NCBI GenBank assembly: GCA_963753245.1
Contig: CAVWBK010000001.1
Location: 124,001-188,000 of the forward strand
DNA: 64,000 bases
Direction: 5' to 3'
Origin: VRUE01 sp963753245
GTDB taxonomy: Bacteria; Actinomycetota; Thermoleophilia; Solirubrobacterales; 70-9
Part shown: positions 54,650 to 63,324 of the stretch, one piece after another
How positions within the stretch are numbered: the stretch's first letter is position 1
Layout: each line of letters begins with the position of its first letter
Position numbers and translations under genes: made by a program
Notes under the pieces: model-generated
Databases searched by the model: none
What the model saw: the letters and a program-made list of their open reading frames with translations, nothing else
Told to the model about the DNA's origin: nothing

Positions 54650-56059
54650 TCAGGCGACCGGAGCGCCCTGCTTGACCTGGAAGCGATCGGCGCCGTTGCT
54701 GGGGCTGGCGGTCTCCGCGATCCGCGACTCGAGCGCCAGCTCCTTCTCGAAATCAGAAGCCTCGGCGTGCTGAAAGGAGACGTCGTTGCCTTCGATCAGC
54801 TCGATGAAGATCTCGACAAAATCGGCGTCCAGCTGTTTGCCGGCCACGCGGCGCAGCTCGATGATCGCGTCCTGGGATGACATCGGTGTGCGGTAGGAAT
54901 CGCGCGCGGTCATCACGTCGTAGGTGTCCGACACCGAGATGATCCGCGAGAGCTTGGGGATCTCCTCGCCGGCGAGGCCACGCGGGTAACCCTTGCCGTC
55001 GATCCGCTCATGATGGGCGAGGATGATGTCGGCTACCGGGCCGTAGCCATCGAGCGAAGAGACGACACGGGCGCCCTGCTGGGGGTGGCGCTTGATCAGC
55101 ATCCAGTCCTCATCGGTGAGCGGCACGTTGGCCTTCAGGATCCGGTCGGGGAGGATGAACTTGCCGATGTCGTGCAGGAGCGCGGCGATGTGGACGAGCT
55201 CCTCTTCTTGGCGCGAGAGGCCGGCGCGGTGCGCGATCGCGCGCGAGTAGCGCGCCACCGCGGCGGAATGACGGGCGGTCATCTGGTCTCGCAGATCGAG
55301 CGTGCGCAGTAGCGCGCTCAACATCCCGACCTGGAAGCTGGCCAGCTGATTGGTGCGGACCTCCAGCTCGCGGGCCCGCTCCAGCGATTGCAGCAGGGCG
55401 CCCAGCAGATACTGAAAGGTGACCAAAACGATGCCGAACAGGGCGACCCCGGCGAGACCGATTTCGTTGTAGGTGAAGACGACCCCGACCGCCATCAATG
55501 CCGCCGCGAGCTCGGATGGCAGCAGCGGCAGCAAGACCGTGCGCAACTTCTCGAAGAAGGAGTTGCGATTGACGTAGTAGTCGTCGGCGCCGATCATCGA
55601 GAAATTCATCGCCAGGGCGGCGACAAACGAGCCGAAAACCAGTACGTAGTAGGAGAGGTCGCTGGTGGTGACTCCGGTGGCGGCGACTATCTGCTGGAAG
55701 GAGACGCCGACGACCAGTGGGAAGCTGATGAAGGTCAGCGCATTGACCAGCAGGTCGTGCATGTTTTCGCGGAAGCGGACCCAGCCCGCGAGGATCGAGA
55801 TCATCCCGATCAGCGCCCCGGCGGTGCCACCGAGGAGGATCATCGCCAAGACCAGTGCGAGGAAATTGCCCGAGATCTTCAGGTGCGATTCGGTCTCGAT
55901 CGACATGACGTCGCTGAAGGCCGAAAAAGCCAGGAGAATTCCGAAGAGAGCGAGGTTCCAGTCGGTGTTCGGTGCCTGCCAGACGGCGGCAGCTACAACC
56001 ACGACGAGGGCAGTCGCCAGGAGCGCGTTGCTCAAGCGTGTGGGCCGCTTGTTTTCCAT
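54650..56059 (-). CDS. Membrane HD-GYP phosphodiesterase
   Basis: A 469-residue signalling protein. Residues about 10-195 form six to eight membrane helices (a MASE-like sensor), a short coiled linker (QSLERARELEVRTNQLASFQ) follows, then an HD-GYP domain: HDIGK (His296), RHPQQGARVVSSLDG, AHHERIDGKGYPRGLAGEEI and VSDTYDVMTA. Such domains usually degrade cyclic di-GMP or related dinucleotides. No GGDEF or EAL partner is intact here. The upstream 458-base gap holds dyad elements. Confidence 0.92.
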   Translation of the reverse strand: MENKRPTRLSNALLATALVVVVAAAVWQAPNTDWNLALFGILLAFSAFSDVMSIETESHLKISGNFLALVLAMILLGGTAGALIGMISILAGWVRFRENMHDLLVNALTFISFPLVVGVSFQQIVAATGVTTSDLSYYVLVFGSFVAALAMNFSMIGADDYYVNRNSFFEKLRTVLLPLLPSELAAALMAVGVVFTYNEIGLAGVALFGIVLVTFQYLLGALLQSLERARELEVRTNQLASFQVGMLSALLRTLDLRDQMTARHSAAVARYSRAIAHRAGLSRQEEELVHIAALLHDIGKFILPDRILKANVPLTDEDWMLIKRHPQQGARVVSSLDGYGPVADIILAHHERIDGKGYPRGLAGEEIPKLSRIISVSDTYDVMTARDSYRTPMSSQDAIIELRRVAGKQLDADFVEIFIELIEGNDVSFQHAEASDFEKELALESRIAETASPSNGADRFQVKQGAPVA

Positions 56060-56270
56060 GGGTCTTTGCTGGGGCCAAGTAGCTGCGCCTCGGCCTCAGT
56101 TCTGGGTTTTTCGCGCGGGGCACGCGAATCCTGCGCCGAGAGCTAGTTTGCGGCTACTACAGCCTGGCCCACCAAAGTAGACGGTCACCGCCCACCGGGC
56201 AACTCGTCTAGATCACTTGGCCAGATGCTTGCAATTCGCGCAATCAGCGATGGAATCGGCCCTGATCCAC

Positions 56271-56295
56271 GAAGAGCGCCCCGTAGGCGCTCTTC
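56271..56295. terminator. 10-bp hairpin in the HD-GYP/MFS gap
   Basis: GAAGAGCGCC (56271-56280), loop CCGTA, and GGCGCTCTTC (56286-56295) form a perfect stem. Neither flanking gene ends here, so it may terminate an unrecognised short transcript, act as an attenuator, or bind a regulator. No T-run follows. Confidence 0.45.
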
Positions 56296-56445
56296 TAGTG
56301 GGAGGCTGGCGCCAACTCAGTGCCCGCCATCTGAAGCCTTCTTATTTTTTCCAAGCCATTGTTACAGCCCCTTCCAGTTGAAGCCTTACTGGTGTCTCGC
56401 ACAAGATCTCGACGAGAACTTCTTCGAATGTCTGGAAAGGTTGTA

Positions 56446-56489
56446 GCACAAGTTGGCGAAAACCTGTGCAATTGCAAGGAAACTTGTGC
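56446..56489 (+). promoter_or_regulatory. Inverted repeat upstream of the MFS gene
   Basis: GCACAAGTT (56446-56454) and AACTTGTGC (56481-56489) are perfect complements 26 bases apart; another GCACAAG lies at 56398-56404 and a related CTGTGC at 56464-56469. The repeats end about 29 bases before the MFS start, a fitting place for a repressor operator or an mRNA stem. Confidence 0.5.
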
Positions 56490-56517
56490 AGAAAGCCCTT
56501 ACAGATAGGCCTTAAAA

Positions 56518-57822
56518 TTGAGTAGTCCACGCCTGCGCGACCCCCTACGACGCTCGACCTTCCGCCGTCTGGCCGCATCGTTTGCGATCAACGAGATGGG
56601 CGACTGGATCGGACTGATCGCGCTTTCGGTATTGGTCTTCGACCTGACCGGTAGCGCCCTGGCGACCACCGCGCTCTTTCTGGGCACTGGGATCCTGCCG
56701 GCACTCCTCACGCCACTTCTGGTCGTCCGGCTCGAGCGGCCGCCGCCGCGATTCGTGCTGCCGACGATCTACGCGGCCGAGGCGGTGGCCTTCGTCGTCC
56801 TCGCGCTACTAGTCGACCACTTCTCGCTAGCGGTCGTAGTCGCGATCGCGGCGATCGACGGGGCGCTGGCGCTGACCGCGAAAACCATCGCCCGCGCCGT
56901 CACGGCCGCGATGCTTGAGCCCCAGGGCGAGCTTCGCGCTGGCAACGCGATCCTGAATGTCGCATTCACCGGCGGCGCCGCGGTCGGCCCGGCGGCAGCC
57001 GGTGGACTCGTAGCGGCCTTTGGCGTCCAATCGGCGCTGCTCATCGACGCGGGCTCCTTCTACCTGATCGCCTGGATCCTCTTCACCGCAGGCCCCCTGC
57101 CCCAAGCCGCGCCCGAGCCGGGGCAGCTGCGCGAGCAGGTGCGCGCCGGGTTTGACTACATCCGCGATCAGGTCACGCTCAAACGCCTGATCGGCGTCGA
57201 GGCGATGGCGCTCCTCTTCTTCTCCGCCGTGGTTCCGATCGAGGTCGTCTACGCCAAGGAAGCGCTCGGAGTTGGCGATACCGGCTACGGCGTGCTGCTG
57301 GCCAGCTGGGGCACCGGGATGGTGATCGGCAGTCTCGTATTTGCCACCCTGCGGCGTTCCTCTTTGCCACTGCTGCTGCTGCTCAGCACCCTGGCGATCG
57401 CGGTCGGCTATCTCGGCATGGCCGCCGCGCCCACCCTGGCCCTCGCCTGCGGCGCGTCAGTGATCGGCGGTACCGGCAACGGGGTGCAGTGGGTCGCAAT
57501 GATCAGCGCCGTCCAGGAGCTGACCGCGGCCCCGATGCAGGCGCGGGTGCTGAGCGTGCTCGAATCGATCAGCTCAGCGATCCCCGCGGTCGGTTTCGTG
57601 ATCGGCGGGCTGATCGCCAATGCCCAAGGGCCGCGCGCAACCTTCGTCTTCGCCGGGGCTGGAGTGATCGCGATCGTCGCCGTTGCGGTCCCTCTGCTCG
57701 GCTCGCACTGGCCCGTACAGACGGCCAGGAAGACCGGCGAGGACGCCGAAGACGACGTTATGGTGGAACTAATTCCCGCAATGCCTGCGAACGCTACAGG
57801 TGGTCCGACTTGGAGGTTTTGA
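56518..57822 (+). CDS. MFS transporter
   Basis: A 434-residue twelve-helix transporter: FRRLAASFAINEMGDWIGLI at the start, the MFS-type loop GTGILPALLTPLLVVRLERP, NVAFTGGAAVGPAAAGGLVA in helix 5, and LLASWGTGMVIGSLVFATLR. The pattern is of the EntS/MefA-like exporter branch. The TTG at 56518 gives the best fit to family N-termini; no clear ribosome-binding site precedes it (CTTAAAA), so it may be leaderless. The stop overlaps the peptide-binding lipoprotein start by one base (TGATG), linking it to the Dpp operon. Confidence 0.9.
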   Translation: MSSPRLRDPLRRSTFRRLAASFAINEMGDWIGLIALSVLVFDLTGSALATTALFLGTGILPALLTPLLVVRLERPPPRFVLPTIYAAEAVAFVVLALLVDHFSLAVVVAIAAIDGALALTAKTIARAVTAAMLEPQGELRAGNAILNVAFTGGAAVGPAAAGGLVAAFGVQSALLIDAGSFYLIAWILFTAGPLPQAAPEPGQLREQVRAGFDYIRDQVTLKRLIGVEAMALLFFSAVVPIEVVYAKEALGVGDTGYGVLLASWGTGMVIGSLVFATLRRSSLPLLLLLSTLAIAVGYLGMAAAPTLALACGASVIGGTGNGVQWVAMISAVQELTAAPMQARVLSVLESISSAIPAVGFVIGGLIANAQGPRATFVFAGAGVIAIVAVAVPLLGSHWPVQTARKTGEDAEDDVMVELIPAMPANATGGPTWRF

Positions 57823-59447
57823 TGAGGAAGCGAGGCATGGTTCTGATCGCCTTTGGGCTGATCGCGCTGGCCACTTTGGGTCTCAGTTCCTGCGGACGGT
57901 CCAGCGGCGGCAAAGAAGGCGGCACGCTGCGGGTCAGCTTCGCCTCCTATCCAGACGCGCTCGATCCCCAGTTCTCCTACACGGTCGAAGGCTGGTCGGC
58001 GATGTGGAACACCTACATTCCCCTGCTCACCTTCGCCCACGGCGAAGGTGAGGCGGGAAGCAAGGTGGTCCCCGGCCTGGCCCGCAGCCTGCCCAAGATC
58101 AGCGACGGCGGCAAGACCTACGCGTTGACCCTGGCAAGGGGGGTCAAGTACTCCGACGGGACACCGGTGAAGGCCTCCGACTTCAAGGCCTCGATCGAAA
58201 GAATGTTCCTGCTCAACTCGAGCGGCAGCCCCTACTACACGATCATCGACGGCGCCGAAGCCTTCCAGGAAAAAAAGGCCAAGGAAATCTCGGGAATCGA
58301 AACTGACGACAAGACCGGCCAGATCACGATCCACCTGACCGAACCGCAGGGCTCATTTGTGGACCTGCTGGCGCTGCTTTTCTCCGCCCCGGTGCCCGCG
58401 GACACCCCGGCCGAAACCGCGACCAAGACGGTCGCCCCGGCGACCGGACCCTACGAGATCGTCAAGGTCAAACCCGGACACAGCTGGTCCTATGTCCGCA
58501 ACCCGCAGTGGAAGAAGAACAACGCCGCGCTGGTACCTGAAGTCCCCAGCGGCCACGTCGACAAGATCGAAGCGGTCGTCACCGAAAACCAATCGACTCA
58601 GGTCAACGACGTCGAGCAGGGCCACACCAATTGGATGTTTGACTCCCTGCCTGCCGACCGGGTCGCCGAAGTCAAGAGCAAATACGAAGGCAGCCAGTAC
58701 CGGACGGTGCCCTCGGTTGGCCTGGAATTCATCTGGATGAACACCACGCAGCCGCCCTTTAACGATCTCAAAGTGCGCCAGGCGGTCAACTACGCGATCA
58801 ACCCGCGCCAGACCGAAAGGGTCTTCGCCGGAGAACTGACGCCGACCCAGCAGATCATCCCGCCCGGCGTGCCGGGCTACGAAAAGCTCAATCTCTATCC
58901 CTATGACATGGCCAAAGCCAAAACCTTGCTCAAGGAAGCCCACCCCTCCGATCTCAACGTCACCTTCTGGACCGACAGCCTCGCCGAAGAAGCGGGCGAA
59001 AGCTTCCAACAGATCCTCGACGAAATCGGCTTCCACGCGAAGCTCAAGGTGGTCAATGCCGAAAATTACTTCACGGTCGTCGGCAACGAAAAAACTCCTG
59101 ACCTGGACCTCGGTTACGGGGGCTATGAAGCCGATTATCCGGATCCGAACGCCTTCTTTGAACCGCTGCTCTCGGGAGCCAGCATCCAGCCGACAAACGG
59201 CACCAACCTGGCGCGAATCGACAACCCCGAACTGAATAAGAAGATCGCGCAACTGGCGAGGGAACCGATCGGGCCAAAGCAGGAACGCGAATACGCGGCG
59301 CTCGACAAGGCCTACATGCAAGAAGCGCCCTTCGCCCCATATGGAAACCCCGCCGCATCGGTCTTCGTCTCCAGTGATATCGACTTCGAAGACGTGATCT
59401 GGAACCCGATCTTCTCCGGTGACCTGACCAGCTTCCAGTTCAAGTAG
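57822..59447 (+). CDS. Peptide/oligopeptide ABC transporter substrate-binding lipoprotein
   Basis: A 541-residue family 5 binding protein. Signal and lipobox: MRKRGMVLIAFGLIALATLG then LSSC (Cys about 24), giving a membrane-anchored lipoprotein. Domain features: GGTLRVSFASYPDALDPQFS, WEF-like LARGVKYSDGTPVKASDFKA, TGPYEIVKVKPGH, NDLKVRQAVNYAINPRQTER. Strongly GAA-biased glutamate codons set it apart from most neighbours. First component of a complete importer with two permeases and two ATPases in tight succession. Ligand class (peptide, nickel or sugar-like) cannot be fixed. Confidence 0.93.
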   Translation: MRKRGMVLIAFGLIALATLGLSSCGRSSGGKEGGTLRVSFASYPDALDPQFSYTVEGWSAMWNTYIPLLTFAHGEGEAGSKVVPGLARSLPKISDGGKTYALTLARGVKYSDGTPVKASDFKASIERMFLLNSSGSPYYTIIDGAEAFQEKKAKEISGIETDDKTGQITIHLTEPQGSFVDLLALLFSAPVPADTPAETATKTVAPATGPYEIVKVKPGHSWSYVRNPQWKKNNAALVPEVPSGHVDKIEAVVTENQSTQVNDVEQGHTNWMFDSLPADRVAEVKSKYEGSQYRTVPSVGLEFIWMNTTQPPFNDLKVRQAVNYAINPRQTERVFAGELTPTQQIIPPGVPGYEKLNLYPYDMAKAKTLLKEAHPSDLNVTFWTDSLAEEAGESFQQILDEIGFHAKLKVVNAENYFTVVGNEKTPDLDLGYGGYEADYPDPNAFFEPLLSGASIQPTNGTNLARIDNPELNKKIAQLAREPIGPKQEREYAALDKAYMQEAPFAPYGNPAASVFVSSDIDFEDVIWNPIFSGDLTSFQFK

Positions 59448-60466
59448 TGGCCGAGCGCAGCCCCTGGCAAATCGCCTTCGGCCGGCTGCGGTCCAGCCGG
59501 GTTGCGATCGCCGCAGCGGTGCTGTTTGCGGCGATCGTCGTCTTTGTCTTGGCGGCGCCGCTGTGGGCAGAGCATGTGGCCCACACCGGACCCGACACAA
59601 CCCACACCCTGCAGCAAATCGAAGTCGGCGGCCAGAAGAAGGACGTGGTCAGCCCCGACGGAACACCGATCGGGCCGCAGTGGTTCAGCGCCGGCGGCAA
59701 GTTCTTCCTCGGCGCCGACGGTCGCCTCGGCCGCGACGAGATGGTCCGCCTCATGTACGCGGGCCGCACCTCGCTGCTGATCGGCTTCTCGGCGGCGCTG
59801 ATCACGACCCTGCTCGCCGTCGTCCTCGCCCTGCTCGCCGGCTACTACGGTGGCTGGGCCGACAGCCTGATCTCGCGGACGCTGGACGTGATCTGGGCCT
59901 TCCCGGTGATGCTGCTCGGTATCGCGCTCGGCGTGGCGCTTGCGGTCGGGGGACTGAAGATCGGTCCGATCGAAATCGAATCGGGCTCGCTCCTGATCCC
60001 GATCCTGATCATCGGTTTCGCCCTGATCCCCTACATCGCCCGCCCCCTGCGCGGAGAAGTGCTGTCGCTGTGCAGGAAAGAGTTCGTCGAGGCCGCCGTC
60101 TCCCAGGGGGCCGGCCCGCTGCGGGTGATGTTCGGCGAGCTGCTCCCCAACCTCTGGTCGACGATCATCGTCTTCTTCACGCTCGATGTCGCGACCGCGA
60201 TGCTGCTCGAGTCAAGCCTCTCCTTCCTCGGCGCCGGCGTACAGCCACCGCACTCCTCCTGGGGACTGATGATCGCCAAGGGCTTCAACCTGCTCTACAG
60301 CGCACCGACGCTGACCATCGCGCCCGGCGTGATGATCTTTCTAACGGTCCTCTCGCTGAACGTCTTCGGCGACTGCCTGCGTGACGCGCTTGACCCCAAA
60401 TCCCGGATCGAGCTGGAGGCACATGCCGGGACCTATGAGCCCGAGCTCGACGGAGAGCCGGCCTGA
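59447..60466 (+). CDS. Peptide ABC transporter permease (DppC/OppC-like)
   Basis: A 339-residue permease. An N-terminal helix (VAIAAAVLFAAIVVFVLAAP) precedes a large extracytoplasmic loop and five more helices. Typical blocks are GRDEMVRLMYAGRTSLLIGF, the EAA loop EFVEAAVSQGAGPLRVMFGE with LLPN, and LESSLSFLGAGVQPPHSSWG. The order binding protein - DppC - DppB is reversed from the usual B-C order. The GTG start overlaps the previous TAG by one base. Confidence 0.92.
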   Translation: MAERSPWQIAFGRLRSSRVAIAAAVLFAAIVVFVLAAPLWAEHVAHTGPDTTHTLQQIEVGGQKKDVVSPDGTPIGPQWFSAGGKFFLGADGRLGRDEMVRLMYAGRTSLLIGFSAALITTLLAVVLALLAGYYGGWADSLISRTLDVIWAFPVMLLGIALGVALAVGGLKIGPIEIESGSLLIPILIIGFALIPYIARPLRGEVLSLCRKEFVEAAVSQGAGPLRVMFGELLPNLWSTIIVFFTLDVATAMLLESSLSFLGAGVQPPHSSWGLMIAKGFNLLYSAPTLTIAPGVMIFLTVLSLNVFGDCLRDALDPKSRIELEAHAGTYEPELDGEPA

Positions 60467-61434
60467 TGGGGCGCTTTGCGATCAGGCGCTTGGCGGGGAT
60501 GGTCGCCGTCCTCTTCGCGATCTCGGTCATCGTTTTTCTCGTCTACAACGTGATCCCGAATTCCGACCCGGCGGCCCGGATCGCCGGTGAAAAGAGTGCC
60601 GGAAATAAGCAGCTGATCGCCAACATAAATCAAGAATGGGGCTTCAACGAATCGCTACCGGCTCAGTACGTGACGATGATGAAGAAGGTCTTCACCGGCG
60701 ATCTGATCTCCTACCAGCGCCACACCAACGTCGATGAAGAAATCGTCAACGGCTTGCCGGCCACGATTTCCCTCTGCGTCGGCGCAGCGGTGATCTGGAT
60801 GTTCTTTGCGATCCTCTTCGGCTACCTCTCGGCTCTGAAGCCGGGCGGCATCCGGGACCGGCTGCTGACGGTCCTCGCGCTCGTTGGTGTCTCGATGCCC
60901 GCCTTCTGGCTGGCGGGCCTCTTGCTCCTCTACCTGACCTTCAAGATCGAACTCTTCCCGGCCAGTGAATACGTTTCGCTGACCGAAGAACCGTTCGAAT
61001 GGGCCACCCATCTGATCCTTCCCTGGTTCACCCTGGCCTTTCTCTCGATCGGTTTCTACAGCCGCGTCCTGCGCTCGAACATGCTCGACACGATGAACGA
61101 GGACTGGGTGCGAACCGCGCGCGCCAAGGGTCTCAGCGAGCGCCAGGTGCGGACCCGACACGTGCTGCGCAACTCGCTGATCCCGATCATCACTCTCTTT
61201 GGCCTTGACTTCGGCGCGATGCTGAGCGGCGGCGCGATCTTGACCGAATTCGTCTACGGGCTGGGGGGCGTCGGGCAGTACGCCGCTGAAGCGGTGAAAA
61301 CCCTCGACCTGCCGCCGCTGATGGCGGTCACCCTTTTCGGCGCCTTCTTCATCGTCCTCTTCAACGCCCTAGTCGACATCGCCTACGCGAAGCTCGACCC
61401 CCGAGTTCAACTGGGAGAGTCAGCCAATGGCTGA
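60466..61434 (+). CDS. Peptide ABC transporter permease (DppB/OppB-like)
   Basis: A 322-residue six-helix permease: start MGRFAIRRLAGMVAVLFAIS and VIPNSDPAARIAG, typical of DppB; GVSMPAFWLAGLLLLYLTFK; EAA loop DWVRTARAKGLSERQVRTRH with VLRNSLIPIIT; and FGAMLSGGAILTEFVYGLGG. It overlaps the DppC-like gene by one base and the first ATPase by eight. Like the binding protein it prefers GAA for glutamate in much of its length. Confidence 0.92.
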   Translation: MGRFAIRRLAGMVAVLFAISVIVFLVYNVIPNSDPAARIAGEKSAGNKQLIANINQEWGFNESLPAQYVTMMKKVFTGDLISYQRHTNVDEEIVNGLPATISLCVGAAVIWMFFAILFGYLSALKPGGIRDRLLTVLALVGVSMPAFWLAGLLLLYLTFKIELFPASEYVSLTEEPFEWATHLILPWFTLAFLSIGFYSRVLRSNMLDTMNEDWVRTARAKGLSERQVRTRHVLRNSLIPIITLFGLDFGAMLSGGAILTEFVYGLGGVGQYAAEAVKTLDLPPLMAVTLFGAFFIVLFNALVDIAYAKLDPRVQLGESANG

Positions 61435-62473
61435 AGCCAAAGCGAGCCTCCTCGCGGTCCACGACATGCGGGTCTTCTTCGCAACCGAGGAGGGCGAGGT
61501 GGCCGCGGTCGCGGGGGTCTCGCTCGATCTCGAACCGGGTGAAGTCTTGGCGATCGTCGGCGAGTCCGGCTCGGGCAAGAGCGTTAGCGCCCAGACGATC
61601 ATCGGCCTGACCCGCTCTGCCAACACGCGAATCGAGGGCTCGGTTCGACTCGACGGCGCGGAGCTGATCGACGCAAGCGACGCCGATCTGCAGGGGATTC
61701 GCGGAGAGCGGATCGCGATGGTCTTTCAGGACCCGATGTCCTCGCTGAACCCGGTCTACCGGGTTGGCTCTCAGATCGTCGAGGCGATTCGGGCTCACCG
61801 CCCGAGGATGGGCAACCCCCAAGCACGCAAGCTCGCGGTCGAGATGCTCGACTCGGTCGGAATCCCCGACGCAGTGCAACGCGTGGATGACTATCCGCAT
61901 CAGTTCTCGGGCGGCATGCGCCAGCGGGCGATGATCGCGATGGCGCTCGCCCTGGAGCCCGAGATCCTGATCGCCGACGAGCCGACGACCGCCCTCGACG
62001 TCACCGTCCAGGCACAGATCCTCGCTCTACTCGAGCGGCTCAATCGCGAGCGCGGCCTCGCCACAATCCTGATCACCCACGATCTCGGTGTCGTCGCCGA
62101 GCTCGCCGACCGAGTGCTTGTCATGTACGGGGGGCGAGTCGTCGAGGAAGGGACCCTGGATGAGATCTTCTATGACCCCCAGCACCCCTACACCTGGGGC
62201 CTGCTCGGCTCGCTGCCGAGGATCGACCGCGCGCGCCCGGCGCGCCTCGCCCAGATTCCGGGCGCGCCCCCGTCACTGCTTGAGCTGGGCGAAGGCTGCG
62301 CCTTCGGGCCCCGCTGCCCACACGCACACGACAAATGCGCCGCGATGCCCGAGCTCAAGGCGCGGCTGGGGTCAGGCCCAGCCGCTCATCGCGACCGCTG
62401 CTGGCTCTCGGTCGAGCGCAAGCGCTCTGTGCGCGAGGTCGAGGGGCGGATCGGCTTGCAGGCTCCGGCATGA
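61427..62473 (+). CDS. Peptide ABC transporter ATP-binding protein (DppD-like)
   Basis: A 348-residue ATPase: Walker A GESGSGKSVSAQTIIGL, signature FSGGMRQRAMIAMALAL, Walker B ILIADEPTTALDVTVQAQIL and switch LITHDLGVVAELADRV. The C-terminal oligopeptide/dipeptide domain has the PGAPPSLLELGEGCAFGPRC cysteine cluster with HAHDKCAAMP and a later CW, which binds an iron-sulfur cluster in some relatives. GGGAGAG lies five bases before the ATG. Confidence 0.94.
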   Translation: MAEAKASLLAVHDMRVFFATEEGEVAAVAGVSLDLEPGEVLAIVGESGSGKSVSAQTIIGLTRSANTRIEGSVRLDGAELIDASDADLQGIRGERIAMVFQDPMSSLNPVYRVGSQIVEAIRAHRPRMGNPQARKLAVEMLDSVGIPDAVQRVDDYPHQFSGGMRQRAMIAMALALEPEILIADEPTTALDVTVQAQILALLERLNRERGLATILITHDLGVVAELADRVLVMYGGRVVEEGTLDEIFYDPQHPYTWGLLGSLPRIDRARPARLAQIPGAPPSLLELGEGCAFGPRCPHAHDKCAAMPELKARLGSGPAAHRDRCWLSVERKRSVREVEGRIGLQAPA

Positions 62474-63324
62474 ACGCCCAACCGGTGCTCGAGGTCCGCG
62501 CCCTGAGCAAGCACTTTGCCCGCCACCGTGGGCTCTTGGCCCGACGCGGAGCAGTGCCGCTCAGGGCCGTCGAGGAGGTCAGCTTCAGCCTCGGGGGAGG
62601 TGAAACCCTCGGCCTGGTCGGTGAGTCCGGTTGCGGCAAGTCGACGCTCTGCCGCGCCGTCCTGCAGCTGCTCAAGCCGACCGCCGGTTCGGTTCGCTTC
62701 ATGGGCCGGGAGATCGCCGGTCTCTCGCGGCGCCAGCTGCGCCCCCTGCGATCTGAGATGCAGATGGTCTTTCAGGACCCCTACTCCTCGCTGAACCCGC
62801 GCAAGCGCATCGGCCAGATCGTCGGCGACCCGCTGCGCCAGCTGCAGCCGTCGTCCTCGAAGCGGGAGCTGCGCCATCGCGTCGAGGAACTGCTCGAGCG
62901 GGTCGGCCTCGGCGCGGAGCACTACAACCGTTACCCGCATGAGTTCTCCGGCGGCCAGCGCCAGCGAATCGGGATCGCCCGGGCCCTGGCTCCAGAGCCG
63001 AGGCTGGTGATCGCCGACGAGCCCGTGTCCGCGCTCGATGTCTCGATCCAGGCCCAGATCATCAACCTCCTCGACGATCTCCAGGACGAGCTGGGGCTGA
63101 CCTACCTCTTCGTCGCCCATGACATCGGCATCGTTCGCCACGTCTCGGACCGAATCGCAGTGATGAGCGCCGGCCGGATCGTCGAGCAGGGGCCCGCCGA
63201 GCAGATCTGCGAGCGGCCCACCGACGCCTACACCAAGACCCTGCTGGCGGCGGTGCCGATCGCCGATCCGCGCGAAAACCGGGCCCGGCGCGCTAGCGTT
63301 GCCGGCCTTGACCCTTCCGCTTAA
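62470..63324 (+). CDS. Peptide ABC transporter ATP-binding protein (DppF-like)
   Basis: A 284-residue ATPase: Walker A GESGCGKSTLCRAVL, signature FSGGQRQRIGIARALAPEPR, Walker B LVIADEPVSALDVSIQAQII and switch FVAHDIGIVRHVSDRI. The C-terminal extension is shorter than in DppD and lacks its cysteine cluster, as usual for DppF. The ATG at 62470 overlaps the DppD stop (ATGA); upstream open frame reads DppD out of frame. Last gene of the importer operon; its end overlaps the DNA ligase start. Confidence 0.94.
   Translation: MNAQPVLEVRALSKHFARHRGLLARRGAVPLRAVEEVSFSLGGGETLGLVGESGCGKSTLCRAVLQLLKPTAGSVRFMGREIAGLSRRQLRPLRSEMQMVFQDPYSSLNPRKRIGQIVGDPLRQLQPSSSKRELRHRVEELLERVGLGAEHYNRYPHEFSGGQRQRIGIARALAPEPRLVIADEPVSALDVSIQAQIINLLDDLQDELGLTYLFVAHDIGIVRHVSDRIAVMSAGRIVEQGPAEQICERPTDAYTKTLLAAVPIADPRENRARRASVAGLDPSA

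Larger units (their letters stand above)
56060..56517. other. AT-richer regulatory gap between HD-GYP and MFS genes
   Basis: A 458-base region with visibly lower GC than its surroundings, especially 56335-56517. It contains a 10-bp hairpin (56271-56295) and a 9-bp inverted repeat (56446-56489). No open frame with a good ribosome-binding site or family resemblance was found, and no tRNA. It probably holds promoters for the divergent HD-GYP and MFS genes. Confidence 0.6.
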
